In this document: positions 22,319 through 30,939 of the stretch, piece by piece
Layout: each line of letters opens with the position of its first letter
Numbering within the stretch: position 1 is the stretch's first letter
NCBI RefSeq assembly: GCF_042664795.1
Contig: NZ_JBHTBN010000006.1
Span: 62,001 to 126,000 of the forward strand
DNA: 64,000 bases
Source of the DNA: Jejudonia soesokkakensis
Lineage (GTDB): Bacteria; Bacteroidota; Bacteroidia; Flavobacteriales; Flavobacteriaceae
Reading direction: 5' to 3'
Translations under genes and position numbers: made by a program
Notes under the pieces: generated by a model
The model's database searches: none
The model's input: only the letters and a program-made list of their open reading frames with translations
Told to the model about the DNA's origin: nothing

Positions 22319-22379
22319 TATGTCCATTTAATATTATTAATAAATTGGACATTATATCCATTAATTAGCAGTACTTTTG
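22319..22379 (+). promoter_or_regulatory. typA promoter region with inverted repeat
   Basis: ATGTCCATTTA at 22319 and TAAATTGGACAT at 22341-22352 form an inverted repeat around an AT-rich loop. TACTTTTG at 22372-22379 matches the Bacteroidota -7 box. The repeat overlaps the place where the -33 TTG (22345) would lie, so it could be an operator. It could also be the terminator of the upstream gene, although no T-run follows. Confidence 0.5.
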
Positions 22380-22465
22380 CACCGCTGAAAAGACAGGTGG
22401 TTTTTCCTCTTAGTTTTTCTACAATTATATTAATTTAAAAGTTACCCACTTTCGTGGGCACAAGG

Positions 22466-24262
22466 ATGGAAATTAAAAACATCGCAATTATTGCACACGT
22501 TGATCACGGAAAGACTACCCTGGTTGATAAAATCATGCACCACTGTAGCTTGTTCCGTGAAAACGAAAAAACAGGAGAATTAATTCTTGATAATAATGAT
22601 CTTGAACGAGAACGTGGAATTACAATTACTTCCAAAAATGTTTCGGTAGTTTACAAAAACACAAAAATCAATATTATTGATACTCCTGGTCACGCCGACT
22701 TTGGAGGAGAAGTTGAGCGTGTGTTAAATATGGCAGATGGCGTACTATTATTAGTGGATGCTTTTGAAGGACCCATGCCTCAAACACGTTTTGTATTACA
22801 AAAAGCTATTAACCTTGGGTTAAAGCCATGTGTGGTTGTAAACAAAGTAGATAAAGAAAACTGTACACCAGATGAGGTACATGAAGCTGTTTTTGATTTG
22901 ATGTTTGAATTAGGAGCTGAAGAATGGCAATTGGATTTTCCTACCGTATATGGTAGTGCCAAAAACAATTGGATGAGTGATGACTGGAAAAACGAAACAG
23001 ACAATATTGAGCCTTTATTAGATATGGTGCTGGAACATATTCCCTCTCCAAAATTTGAAGAAGGAACGCCTCAATTATTAATTACTTCCTTAGACTTTTC
23101 TTCCTTTACAGGACGAATCGCTATAGGTCGCCTACAGCGAGGAACCCTTCGTGAAAACATGCCAGTATCTCTTGTAAAAAGAAATGGAAATATTGTAAAA
23201 ACAAAAATTAAAGAATTGCACACTTTTGAAGGTCTTGGACGTATTAAAGTCCCAGAGGTTCAAGCAGGTGATATTTGTGCGTTGGTAGGTCTTGAAGGGT
23301 TTGAAATTGGGGACACGGTTGCCGACCTTGAAAACCCAGAGGGACTTAAAACTATTGCGATCGACGAGCCAACTATGAGTATGTTGTTTACAATTAACGA
23401 TTCTCCTTTCTTCGGAAAGGACGGAAAATTTGTAACATCACGTCATATTAAGGAGCGGTTAGAGCGTGAACTTGAAAAGAACCTTGCGCTGAGAGTCCAG
23501 GAAACAGACAGTGCAGATAAGTTCATGGTATTTGGTCGTGGGGTATTACACCTTTCGGTATTAATTGAGACGATGCGACGTGAAGGCTACGAACTTCAAA
23601 TTGGACAGCCACAAGTAATTATCAAAGAGATTGACGGTGTTAAATGTGAGCCGGTTGAAGAAATGACCATTGACCTTCCTGAGCATGTAAGTGGCACTGC
23701 CATTAATATGGTAACCATTAGAAAAGGAGAGATGTTGAGCATGGAAGCAAAAGGAGATCGAATGATCTGCAAATTCAACATTCCATCGCGAGGAATTATT
23801 GGAATGAGAAATCAGTTATTGACCGCTACGGCTGGAGAAGCTATTATGACGCACCGTTTTCTAGAATACCAACCTTTACGTGGTGGGATTCCTGAGCGTC
23901 AGAATGGAAGTTTAGTATCTATGGAAAACGGTTCTGCGATACCCTATTCTATCGATAAATTACAAGACAGAGGCCGTTTCTTTGTGAATCCGAATGAAGA
24001 TATTTACGAAGGTCAAGTCATTGGTGAAAATACACGTCAGGATGATATGACCGTGAATATTACCAAGACTAAAAAACTTTCAAACGTACGTTCTTCGGGT
24101 GCAGATGATAAGGCACGTATTATTCCGGCAATCAAATTCTCTTTAGAAGAGGCGTTGGAATACATTCAAAAAGATGAATATGTAGAGGTAACTCCTAATC
24201 ATTTGCGATTACGTAAAATCTATTTGAAAGAAGTAGATAGAAAGAGAAACAAAATAGTATAA
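22466..24262 (+). CDS. typA: ribosome-binding GTPase TypA/BipA
   Basis: 598 residues from ATG 22466, preceded by AAGG. The GTG at 22454 lies inside a small hairpin (CCCAC TTTC GTGGG, 22445-22458) and is rejected. The GTPase domain has G1 AHVDHGKTTL, switch I RERGITITSK, G3 DTPGHADF and G4 NKVDKE. Beta-barrel, EF-G-like domains III and V, and the C-terminal BipA domain (SRGIIGMRNQLLTATAGEA) follow. It binds ribosomes under stress or low temperature and aids 50S assembly. Monocistronic, with its own promoter and terminator. Confidence 0.97.
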   Translation: MEIKNIAIIAHVDHGKTTLVDKIMHHCSLFRENEKTGELILDNNDLERERGITITSKNVSVVYKNTKINIIDTPGHADFGGEVERVLNMADGVLLLVDAFEGPMPQTRFVLQKAINLGLKPCVVVNKVDKENCTPDEVHEAVFDLMFELGAEEWQLDFPTVYGSAKNNWMSDDWKNETDNIEPLLDMVLEHIPSPKFEEGTPQLLITSLDFSSFTGRIAIGRLQRGTLRENMPVSLVKRNGNIVKTKIKELHTFEGLGRIKVPEVQAGDICALVGLEGFEIGDTVADLENPEGLKTIAIDEPTMSMLFTINDSPFFGKDGKFVTSRHIKERLERELEKNLALRVQETDSADKFMVFGRGVLHLSVLIETMRREGYELQIGQPQVIIKEIDGVKCEPVEEMTIDLPEHVSGTAINMVTIRKGEMLSMEAKGDRMICKFNIPSRGIIGMRNQLLTATAGEAIMTHRFLEYQPLRGGIPERQNGSLVSMENGSAIPYSIDKLQDRGRFFVNPNEDIYEGQVIGENTRQDDMTVNITKTKKLSNVRSSGADDKARIIPAIKFSLEEALEYIQKDEYVEVTPNHLRLRKIYLKEVDRKRNKIV

Positions 24263-24285
24263 GTTATTTATATTTTTTACACACT

Positions 24286-24318
24286 AAAAGACTGGAACCA
24301 TGTTTCGGTCTTTTTTTT
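24286..24318 (+). terminator. terminator of typA
   Basis: AAAAGACTGGAAC pairs with GTTTCGGTCTTTT (two wobble or mismatched positions), loop CATG, then a further T run. It is 24 bases after the typA stop. Confidence 0.88.
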
Positions 24319-24357
24319 GCTGAAGCAAATTCGGAATAAAGAGAACTGTGCTTTTAA

Positions 24358-25671
24358 TTATACTACTGTGCCTTGTTGCGACTTTTTAATATCTAACTTT
24401 TCGGAAAACTGCTGAAGCAAAATAAAAACTACTAAAAAAATTACCCAATCATTATAGAATGTAAATCGTTTTATAGTGTACATTCCAATAGCAACTATAG
24501 CTACATTCGCAAGAAGTAATGTCATTACGAAGGTGAGTATTTTTGAGATACTATTAGAGCGTTTATAGACCATTACCAGACTAAAGCCTAAAATAAGTAC
24601 ATACAAGAGTGTCGTTCTCGCAGTCCCAAACCCAAGTATGTAATTTTGAATATATACTTTACACCACTTCTTAAAATTATCTGTAATTAAAGGGAGTGCC
24701 ATCTCCTTTGTTATATTTTCTACCGCTATAAATCTTTTCAGTTCTGGTTCATTAGCAGCTACAATCATCTTTCCTTCTTCATATATAGTTCTATTGGCAA
24801 TCTTTGTAAAATTTTCTCTATAATAAGCGCTCGATTCTAAGGCATTTTCTTTAGAGAGATGATTTATATTAAGTTCTTTTTCAGCTAGTGAAGCATATAG
24901 GGTAGAAAAAAATAGTTTTTCTCGTTCAGAAGTAAACAAAGAACGATCTTCTTCATCTGCAACAAACATAGCAGGAGCTACTAAATGAATACCAGTCCAG
25001 GGTGTTGAAATAAATACTCCATGCTGTAATTTGTGATAGGTTTTATCTGCCAGTTGTGTTATAAATGGTAATAGTATAAGTAGCGAAATTGGAAGGATCC
25101 ATTTTTTTATTTTTTTTTCTGAAAACCCTAGATAAAAACATACTATACTTGCGATTGGCACTAAAAATAAAAATTGGGTTCTTGTTAAAAGCAGGATGAA
25201 TAAAAAGAGTATACCTTGCCACAAATATTTCTTCTTGTAAAATGCAATCAACAATAAAAACCTTGAAACAACAACCAAATATAATGGATACGCTAATGCT
25301 TCAGAAAGAAATCTATTTGCTATGGTATGATTATAAACATAAGGTGAAACAACAATGATAGTGAGCAGAAGGTAGCAGAACCAATGAAGTTGGACTACCT
25401 TTCTTATCACATTCATAAAAACATGAATGGCTAGTAAACCTAGTATTACCTGAAAAAAAGCAGTAACAGTATTAAAGTTGGTGCTAGAGAGCCCTTCTGT
25501 AAAGTTTAAGAATAAAGGATAGATTGGCGACCGGATGATATCCTGATCAATATACCCTGGGCTATCGGTAAAGAGTACTACATTTCTCGACATAACCACT
25601 ATAAAAACGATGACAAATAGGAGGTAGTCAAATAATTTTGCTCTTTTGGGAGTTATATAGTCAACGATCAT
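24358..25671 (-). CDS. polytopic membrane protein, GT-C glycosyltransferase-like
   Basis: 437 residues with about ten to twelve membrane helices and a larger hydrophilic loop near 225-330. The first external loop carries DSPGYIDQDIIRSPIYPLF, and NRFLSEALAYPLYL follows near 120. Acidic residues before a SPxYP motif and the RxxSE pattern are typical of GT-C glycosyltransferases that use polyprenyl-linked sugars (ArnT/PMT type). The identification is by motif only. It points away from the FemAB-DegT-Wzx genes and shares a 74-base divergent region with them, so a role in the same surface polysaccharide is plausible. Confidence 0.65.
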   Translation of the reverse strand: MIVDYITPKRAKLFDYLLFVIVFIVVMSRNVVLFTDSPGYIDQDIIRSPIYPLFLNFTEGLSSTNFNTVTAFFQVILGLLAIHVFMNVIRKVVQLHWFCYLLLTIIVVSPYVYNHTIANRFLSEALAYPLYLVVVSRFLLLIAFYKKKYLWQGILFLFILLLTRTQFLFLVPIASIVCFYLGFSEKKIKKWILPISLLILLPFITQLADKTYHKLQHGVFISTPWTGIHLVAPAMFVADEEDRSLFTSEREKLFFSTLYASLAEKELNINHLSKENALESSAYYRENFTKIANRTIYEEGKMIVAANEPELKRFIAVENITKEMALPLITDNFKKWCKVYIQNYILGFGTARTTLLYVLILGFSLVMVYKRSNSISKILTFVMTLLLANVAIVAIGMYTIKRFTFYNDWVIFLVVFILLQQFSEKLDIKKSQQGTVV

Positions 25672-25745
25672 TTATAGCGTATAATTTAGCTTTAAAAGTA
25701 AAATAAATTTTAGTTTTACATTCGTATAACCAACCAGAATTCTTT

Positions 25746-26747
25746 TTGAAAACGAATACCACAAAAAGCAGCAGTACATTTCACGTCAAAAGATACCAAC
25801 CCGAACTTAAAGCGGAGTGGAATGCTTTTATAACAAAGGGAAAGAATGCGACCTTTTTATTTCACCGTGATTTCATGGACTATCACAGTGATAGGTTTTC
25901 AGATTTTTCTCTAATGATTTTTAAAGACGATGCGTTATACGCCGTCCTGCCTGCTAATGTGCGTGATACTAAGCTTTTTTCTCATCAGGGATTGACTTAT
26001 GGCTCTTTTGTACTTCAAGACAGTAGTAAACTGTTGTATGCTTTTGAAGCGTATAAAGCCATGCTTACTTTTTTAGCTTCGGAAGGGATTGAAGAACTAG
26101 AAATAAGGGTCATTCCAACGTTCTATAACAGGATGCCGGCAGATGAGTTGGAGTATTTTTTATTTAAATCTGAAGCTAAACTTACTAAAAAAGAGGTGCT
26201 TATGGTTATTGATTACAACCATAAATTACGTTTTCAGAAAAACCGAAGGGAAGGTATTAACAAGGCTGTTCGAAATGGGTTAGTATTAAAAGTAGATACT
26301 AATTTTGAAGGATTTTGGAATGAGGTCTTAATTCCGAACCTTGCTAAAAAACACAATGTGAAACCTGTTCACTCTTTGGACGAAATTAAACTTTTGGCCG
26401 CTCGCTTCCCTGAAAATATTAAACAGGTGACCATCTATAAAGACAATAAAGTAGTTGCCGGAACTACTGTTTTTTTAACTGAAACCACCATTCACCCTCA
26501 ATATGTTTCAGGGAATGAAGATAAAAACAGTTACGGGAGTTTAGATCTTGCGTATGATTTTATCATCAACTCGTTATGTGATGATAAGCGCTATTTCGAC
26601 TTCAACATTTCTTCCGAAGAAAATGGAAAAATTCTCAATAAAGGACTTATTTTCTGGAAAGAAAGCTGTGGTGCGCGCAGCCATATTGCAAATACGTATC
26701 TTGTAAAAACGAATGCTTATAAAAATTTAGAGATCCCATTAAAATGA
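25746..26747 (+). CDS. FemAB/GNAT-like acyltransferase
   Basis: 333 residues starting at TTG 25746. No ATG is available near the conserved N-terminus. It has two GNAT-like lobes: residues about 10-150 (FHVKRYQPELKAEWNAFI, ATFLFHRDFMDYH) and 160-320 (FQKNRREGINKAVRNGL, NIKQVTIYKDNKVVAGTTVF, and a NISSEENGKILNKGLIFWKESCGA end block). This matches the FemAB/BioF2-like family often found in polysaccharide clusters, where it may acylate an amino sugar made by the adjacent aminotransferase. Its stop overlaps the DegT start (ATGA). Confidence 0.8.
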   Translation: MKTNTTKSSSTFHVKRYQPELKAEWNAFITKGKNATFLFHRDFMDYHSDRFSDFSLMIFKDDALYAVLPANVRDTKLFSHQGLTYGSFVLQDSSKLLYAFEAYKAMLTFLASEGIEELEIRVIPTFYNRMPADELEYFLFKSEAKLTKKEVLMVIDYNHKLRFQKNRREGINKAVRNGLVLKVDTNFEGFWNEVLIPNLAKKHNVKPVHSLDEIKLLAARFPENIKQVTIYKDNKVVAGTTVFLTETTIHPQYVSGNEDKNSYGSLDLAYDFIINSLCDDKRYFDFNISSEENGKILNKGLIFWKESCGARSHIANTYLVKTNAYKNLEIPLK

Positions 26748-27844
26748 TTCCTTTCTTAAACTTACAAAAAATAAACGCTCGTTTTGAAGATGAGTTTCAG
26801 GAGCAATTCAAAGAATTTCTAGACTCGGGACATTTTATACTTGGAGATCAGGTTGAAGCTTTTGAGAAAGAATTTGCAGCCTATTGTGGTACAAAGCATT
26901 GCATTGGTGTAGGGAATGGTCTGGATGCACTTCGTTTAATTTTGGAAGGTTATAAAATACAGGGAAAATTAAAGGCAGAAGATGAAATATTGGTCGCTTC
27001 AAATACCTTTATTGCGACCATCCTAGCGATCAAACAGGCTAGTTTAATACCCGTACTTGTTGAAGTAAATGCAAAATCTTACAATTTTGATCTGAAAGCT
27101 TTAGAAGAAGCGATTACATCAAAAACTAAAGCAATTATGCCTGTGCACTTATATGGGCAGTTGTCTCCTATGAAAGAAATTAATGAATTGGCTTCAGATC
27201 ACGATTTGTTAGTTATAGAAGATGCCGCACAAGCTCACGGAGCAAAAAATAAAAAGAACATTAGGGCAGGAAACTTAGGACATGCTGCAGGATTTAGCTT
27301 TTACCCTGCAAAGAATCTGGGCGCTTTGGGAGATGGAGGGGCGGTTACTACCAATGATGATGAGTTGGCTTCAGTGGTACGTAAACTTAGAAATTATGGA
27401 ACATCTACAAAATATGTAAATGAGTATCTAGGTTTTAATTCAAGGCTTGATGAGGTACAGGCCCTGTTCTTACGAATTAAATTACCTTCTTTAGACACCG
27501 ATAATCATTTACGAAGAGGAGTAGCTAACAGATATTTTAATAAAATCAAGAATGAAAAAATAACCTTACCATTTTATAAGGATGAACATAGTCATGTGTT
27601 TCATTTGTTTGTGGTAAGAGTAAAGGATCGCGATGATTTTGTAAGCTATTTGAAGAAAAAACATATTGCAACTCTAGTTCATTACCCGATTCCACCTCAT
27701 AAGCAGGAAGCCTTGAAAGAACTTAATAAATTACATTTTCCTGCTTCAGAGATTCTTCATAAAGAAGTTGTAAGTATTCCAATTAGTCCGGTGATTGAGT
27801 ATGACGCTGTTTCAGAAATAATAGAAGCTTTAAATAACTACTAA
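26744..27844 (+). CDS. DegT/DnrJ/EryC1/StrS-family sugar aminotransferase
   Basis: 366 residues, a PLP-dependent enzyme that transfers an amino group to a nucleotide keto-sugar. It has GVGNGLDALRLIL (phosphate-binding region), LVASNTFIATILAI, IMPVHLYGQ, VIEDAAQAHGA (PLP aspartate), the Schiff-base lysine in FSFYPAKNLGALGDGGA near 190, and NSRLDEVQA. The sequence is close in style to FdtB/WecE-type dTDP-sugar aminotransferases. It is translationally coupled to the acyltransferase before it and followed 12 bases later by the flippase, so one operon is likely. Confidence 0.93.
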   Translation: MIPFLNLQKINARFEDEFQEQFKEFLDSGHFILGDQVEAFEKEFAAYCGTKHCIGVGNGLDALRLILEGYKIQGKLKAEDEILVASNTFIATILAIKQASLIPVLVEVNAKSYNFDLKALEEAITSKTKAIMPVHLYGQLSPMKEINELASDHDLLVIEDAAQAHGAKNKKNIRAGNLGHAAGFSFYPAKNLGALGDGGAVTTNDDELASVVRKLRNYGTSTKYVNEYLGFNSRLDEVQALFLRIKLPSLDTDNHLRRGVANRYFNKIKNEKITLPFYKDEHSHVFHLFVVRVKDRDDFVSYLKKKHIATLVHYPIPPHKQEALKELNKLHFPASEILHKEVVSIPISPVIEYDAVSEIIEALNNY

Positions 27845-27856
27845 CTTACATTTTCC

Positions 27857-29170
27857 TTGAAAATACCTCAGTTTATAAAATCAAATTTACTACTCAAGAT
27901 CACTTCAGTAAATGCGTTGGTAATTGGGGTACGACTGGTCATCTCATTTTTTATCCAGCGATTGTATGCTCAGATTGTTGGGGAAGCAGGGATTTATAAA
28001 ATTGGGCAATTACAAACACTAACACAAATGCTCACTTCCATCACAACGCTGGGAGTATTTAATGGGGTTGTTAAGTATGTTGCCGAGCACAGAGAAGATA
28101 AAGAACAGCTTCAGAAATTATTTTCTTCTTCTTTCGTATTTGTAACAATTGGGTCTGTGGTAGCTTCCATAGTATTATTTGCTTTTTCTGGATATTGGAG
28201 TGACTATCTTTTTTCTTCAAAAGAATTTACCTATCTCATTAAATTAGTGGCAATTATTGTCCCTTTTATTGCAGTTCAGAGAGTCTTTAGTGGGGTTGTC
28301 AATGGGCTCTCAAAGTATAAAAAATTTGCAAAGATTGAATTGGTCTCTTACTTGTTAAGTTCTGCCTTAACAGTTTACTTTTTATTTCAATATAATATCG
28401 ATGGCGTACTGGTTGCAATTGCAATTACGCCGGCCATTCAATTTTCAGTAATGCTTTTTTTATTCCTTAAAATCCTGAAGGAATATGTGCAATTCAATAA
28501 AATTAAATTTAGATTGCCACTGGCAAAAAGCTTACTAGCTTTTTCATTGATGTCTTTTGTATCAACCATTTTATTGGGATTTGTAGAGATTGATATTCGT
28601 GACTTGCTGGCCACTAAAATGACCGAAGCAGATGCAGGAATCTGGACGGCTATGACCAATATTTCTAAAAATTATATGGTGTTTGTTGGCTCGGTTCTTA
28701 CACTCTATGTAATCCCAAAGTTTGCCAGCATTTATACTCAAACCGACTTTACAAAAGAATTGCTTAGTATTTATAAAACCCTGTTACCCATATTTGGAGT
28801 AGGTATGTTATGTATATATATTTTTAGAGACTTTGTGATTGAACTTATATACCCTGGTTTTAATGAAATGTCTCAACTGTTTAAATGGCAATTACTGGGT
28901 GACTTTATCCGACTGGCATCTATCATTTTAGCACATCAATTTTTAGCCAAAAAGATGGTGCGTAACTTTATATTTTCAGAAGTACTTTCATTAGCTCTTT
29001 TCTACGGAATGTCTTATTACTTTGTTGATAGTTGGGGAGTAGAAGGTGTCGTATTGGCTCACTTTATACGATATATTATTTATTTTGTTGTGGTATTATT
29101 ACTCGTCTATCGTTATTTTCACATTCAGAGGAAAAAAGAGATTCCTTCAGAAAATTCTACGTTACAATAG
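27857..29170 (+). CDS. Wzx-type O-antigen/polysaccharide flippase
   Basis: 437 residues with twelve to fourteen membrane helices of the MOP/PST superfamily. Features include the N-terminal SVNALVIGVRLVISFFIQRLYAQIVGEAGIYKIGQ segment characteristic of WzxE-like O-antigen translocases and a second repeat from about 215. It starts at TTG 27857. It would move undecaprenyl-linked repeat units across the inner membrane. It is the last gene of the FemAB-DegT-Wzx operon, and its end overlaps the convergent NRAMP-like gene by nine bases. No Wzy polymerase or ligase is in the window. Confidence 0.9.
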   Translation: MKIPQFIKSNLLLKITSVNALVIGVRLVISFFIQRLYAQIVGEAGIYKIGQLQTLTQMLTSITTLGVFNGVVKYVAEHREDKEQLQKLFSSSFVFVTIGSVVASIVLFAFSGYWSDYLFSSKEFTYLIKLVAIIVPFIAVQRVFSGVVNGLSKYKKFAKIELVSYLLSSALTVYFLFQYNIDGVLVAIAITPAIQFSVMLFLFLKILKEYVQFNKIKFRLPLAKSLLAFSLMSFVSTILLGFVEIDIRDLLATKMTEADAGIWTAMTNISKNYMVFVGSVLTLYVIPKFASIYTQTDFTKELLSIYKTLLPIFGVGMLCIYIFRDFVIELIYPGFNEMSQLFKWQLLGDFIRLASIILAHQFLAKKMVRNFIFSEVLSLALFYGMSYYFVDSWGVEGVVLAHFIRYIIYFVVVLLLVYRYFHIQRKKEIPSENSTLQ

Positions 29171-30370
29171 TGTAAAAAGATACCAACCGCTAAAAACTAC
29201 CAGAATACTAATACTAATCAGGCTATAAACCCTCATAAATTTTGAAGGCTGTGCACTTTTAGGAGTGTGTGTACTCGTTATAACTTTGTAATTAAAAATG
29301 GCGTAAAATGGTGCTGTAATAAAAGATAGGATGGTAGCAATATCGATTAGAGTTTTCATTTCTGAAAGTAAAAAGAAAAAGATACTCAATGTACCTGCAA
29401 TGAGAATTAATAGCCAAAATAGATAGCCTCTTTTATAGCTTCTGCCGGTAATAAGCTCGGAGCTGCTTTTCATGACTCTTGGAGAACCGTCTAGCGTTGT
29501 GAGGGTAGTGCTTAACATAGTAGTTAAGGCAGCAACAGCAATAATGATCATGGCACCTTCTCCCAAGCTGGAAGTGTACATAGAAATTAACTGATTGGCA
29601 AATTCATCTCCCTTATTAGAAAAGCCTTGTCCACTGTTAAACATTACTAGGGCTCCTAATGACAGAAATCCAATCGCAATTATAATAGTAGTAACATAAC
29701 CCACATTAAAGTCGAATCTGGAGTTTTTAGGAGTGATAGAGGGATCTAACTTCTTTTTCTCAACGGTCCAAATAGATTGCCAGATCGATATATCTAAAGG
29801 GGCTGGCATCCAGCCCATAAAGGCAATTAGAAAAGCAATTGATGCTGTTTCAATAGGAAAAGTTTGAGCGAGATTTACTGGGTTTTCTGGCAATGCAAGT
29901 CCTACGGCAACAACAGTACTAATGGTTAGGCAAATCACAATAATTTTCATTAATGTATCGAGAAATTTAAACCTTCCTATACTAAGGATGCAAAAACAAA
30001 TTCCTGTGATAATTGCAGTCCAAAGAACTATGGAACCACTTCCAAAAAGGAACATAGCTATCCCTGCGGTGACTATAGTAACGGCAATTTGTATGGTAAA
30101 CATGGTGGCGAATGTGAGGATAAAATAGGCAACAACTACAGGTTTCCCTATTTTATGATATCCTTGTAATAAGCTTTCTCCAGTGGCAGCGGCATAACGA
30201 GGACCAAATTCAAAAAAAGGATATTTAACTGCATTAATGAGAAGTAGCGCCCACACCAAACCGAAGCCAAAGTCGGCTCCCGCTCTTGTGGATTGCACTA
30301 AATGTGAAACTCCTATTGCTGCACCGGCAAACAGAAAACCAGGACCGAGTTTTTTTAAAGTGAGTTTCAA
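29162..30370 (-). CDS. divergent NRAMP-like transporter
   Basis: 402 residues, eleven membrane helices in the LeuT-like NRAMP arrangement, starting with KKLGPGFLFAGAAIGVSH. In true Mn/Fe transporters TM1 carries DPGN and TM6 MPH. Here the TM1 position reads GVSH and the TM6 position MPAPL, so the aspartate, asparagine and histidine metal contacts are absent while the fold is kept. Substrate specificity must therefore differ, for example Mg2+ as in NRMT proteins or a non-metal. TTG start at 30370, two bases after the sigma-factor gene, so probably co-transcribed with it. Confidence 0.85.
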   Translation of the reverse strand: MKLTLKKLGPGFLFAGAAIGVSHLVQSTRAGADFGFGLVWALLLINAVKYPFFEFGPRYAAATGESLLQGYHKIGKPVVVAYFILTFATMFTIQIAVTIVTAGIAMFLFGSGSIVLWTAIITGICFCILSIGRFKFLDTLMKIIVICLTISTVVAVGLALPENPVNLAQTFPIETASIAFLIAFMGWMPAPLDISIWQSIWTVEKKKLDPSITPKNSRFDFNVGYVTTIIIAIGFLSLGALVMFNSGQGFSNKGDEFANQLISMYTSSLGEGAMIIIAVAALTTMLSTTLTTLDGSPRVMKSSSELITGRSYKRGYLFWLLILIAGTLSIFFFLLSEMKTLIDIATILSFITAPFYAIFNYKVITSTHTPKSAQPSKFMRVYSLISISILVVFSGWYLFTLL

Positions 30371-30372
30371 GG

Positions 30373-30939
30373 CTAGTGTTGTTGTGTGATGATTTCGGCT
30401 AATAATTTCCGGGCGCGTAACAAACGCACTTTGACATTGTTTAATGGAACTTCAAGACTTTCAGAAATTTCTATATAACTCATTTCCTGAAAATACCTCA
30501 AATTAATAACGTCCTGATAATGGGGTTTGAGCTCTTTTATAAATCGGAGTAATTCGGCCAGATTTTGTTCCCGTATCAATTCGTCTTCAGGAGTAGGAGA
30601 CGCGTCTACAATTTTCTTTAATGTTTCTTCACTTTCAATGGTAGTATTGCTATAGATAGAGGCTTTTTTCTTTCGGAATTTATCAATCTGAATATTCTTC
30701 GAAATAGCAATCAACCAAGTGCTAAATTCATACACTTCATCAAAAGTTTCTATCTTATCAAAAGCTTTACTAAAAGTTTCAATCGTGATATCTTCTGCTT
30801 CATATTCATTATTGACACGCTTTAATTGAAAAAGATATACTTCATTCCAATACCGATCCAACAAAAAACTAAATGCTTTTTGCTTTCCTCTTTTGGCTTT
30901 GCCAATTTGTTCTAAGATGCTTTCTTTGCTTACTTCCAA
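30373..30939 (-). CDS. ECF-type RNA polymerase sigma factor
   Basis: 188 residues. Region 2 (about 22-95) has FLLDRYWNEVYLFQLKRVNNEYEAEDITIETFSKAFDKI and the WLIAISKN helix. Region 4 (about 125-185) has LRYFQEMSYIEISESLEVPLNNVKVRLLRARKLL, an HTH for -35 recognition. No anti-sigma gene is adjacent. It sits between a glycosyltransferase gene (10-base overlap) and the NRAMP-like gene. TTG start at 30939. It may direct an envelope or stress regulon. Confidence 0.92.
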   Translation of the reverse strand: MEVSKESILEQIGKAKRGKQKAFSFLLDRYWNEVYLFQLKRVNNEYEAEDITIETFSKAFDKIETFDEVYEFSTWLIAISKNIQIDKFRKKKASIYSNTTIESEETLKKIVDASPTPEDELIREQNLAELLRFIKELKPHYQDVINLRYFQEMSYIEISESLEVPLNNVKVRLLRARKLLAEIITQQH

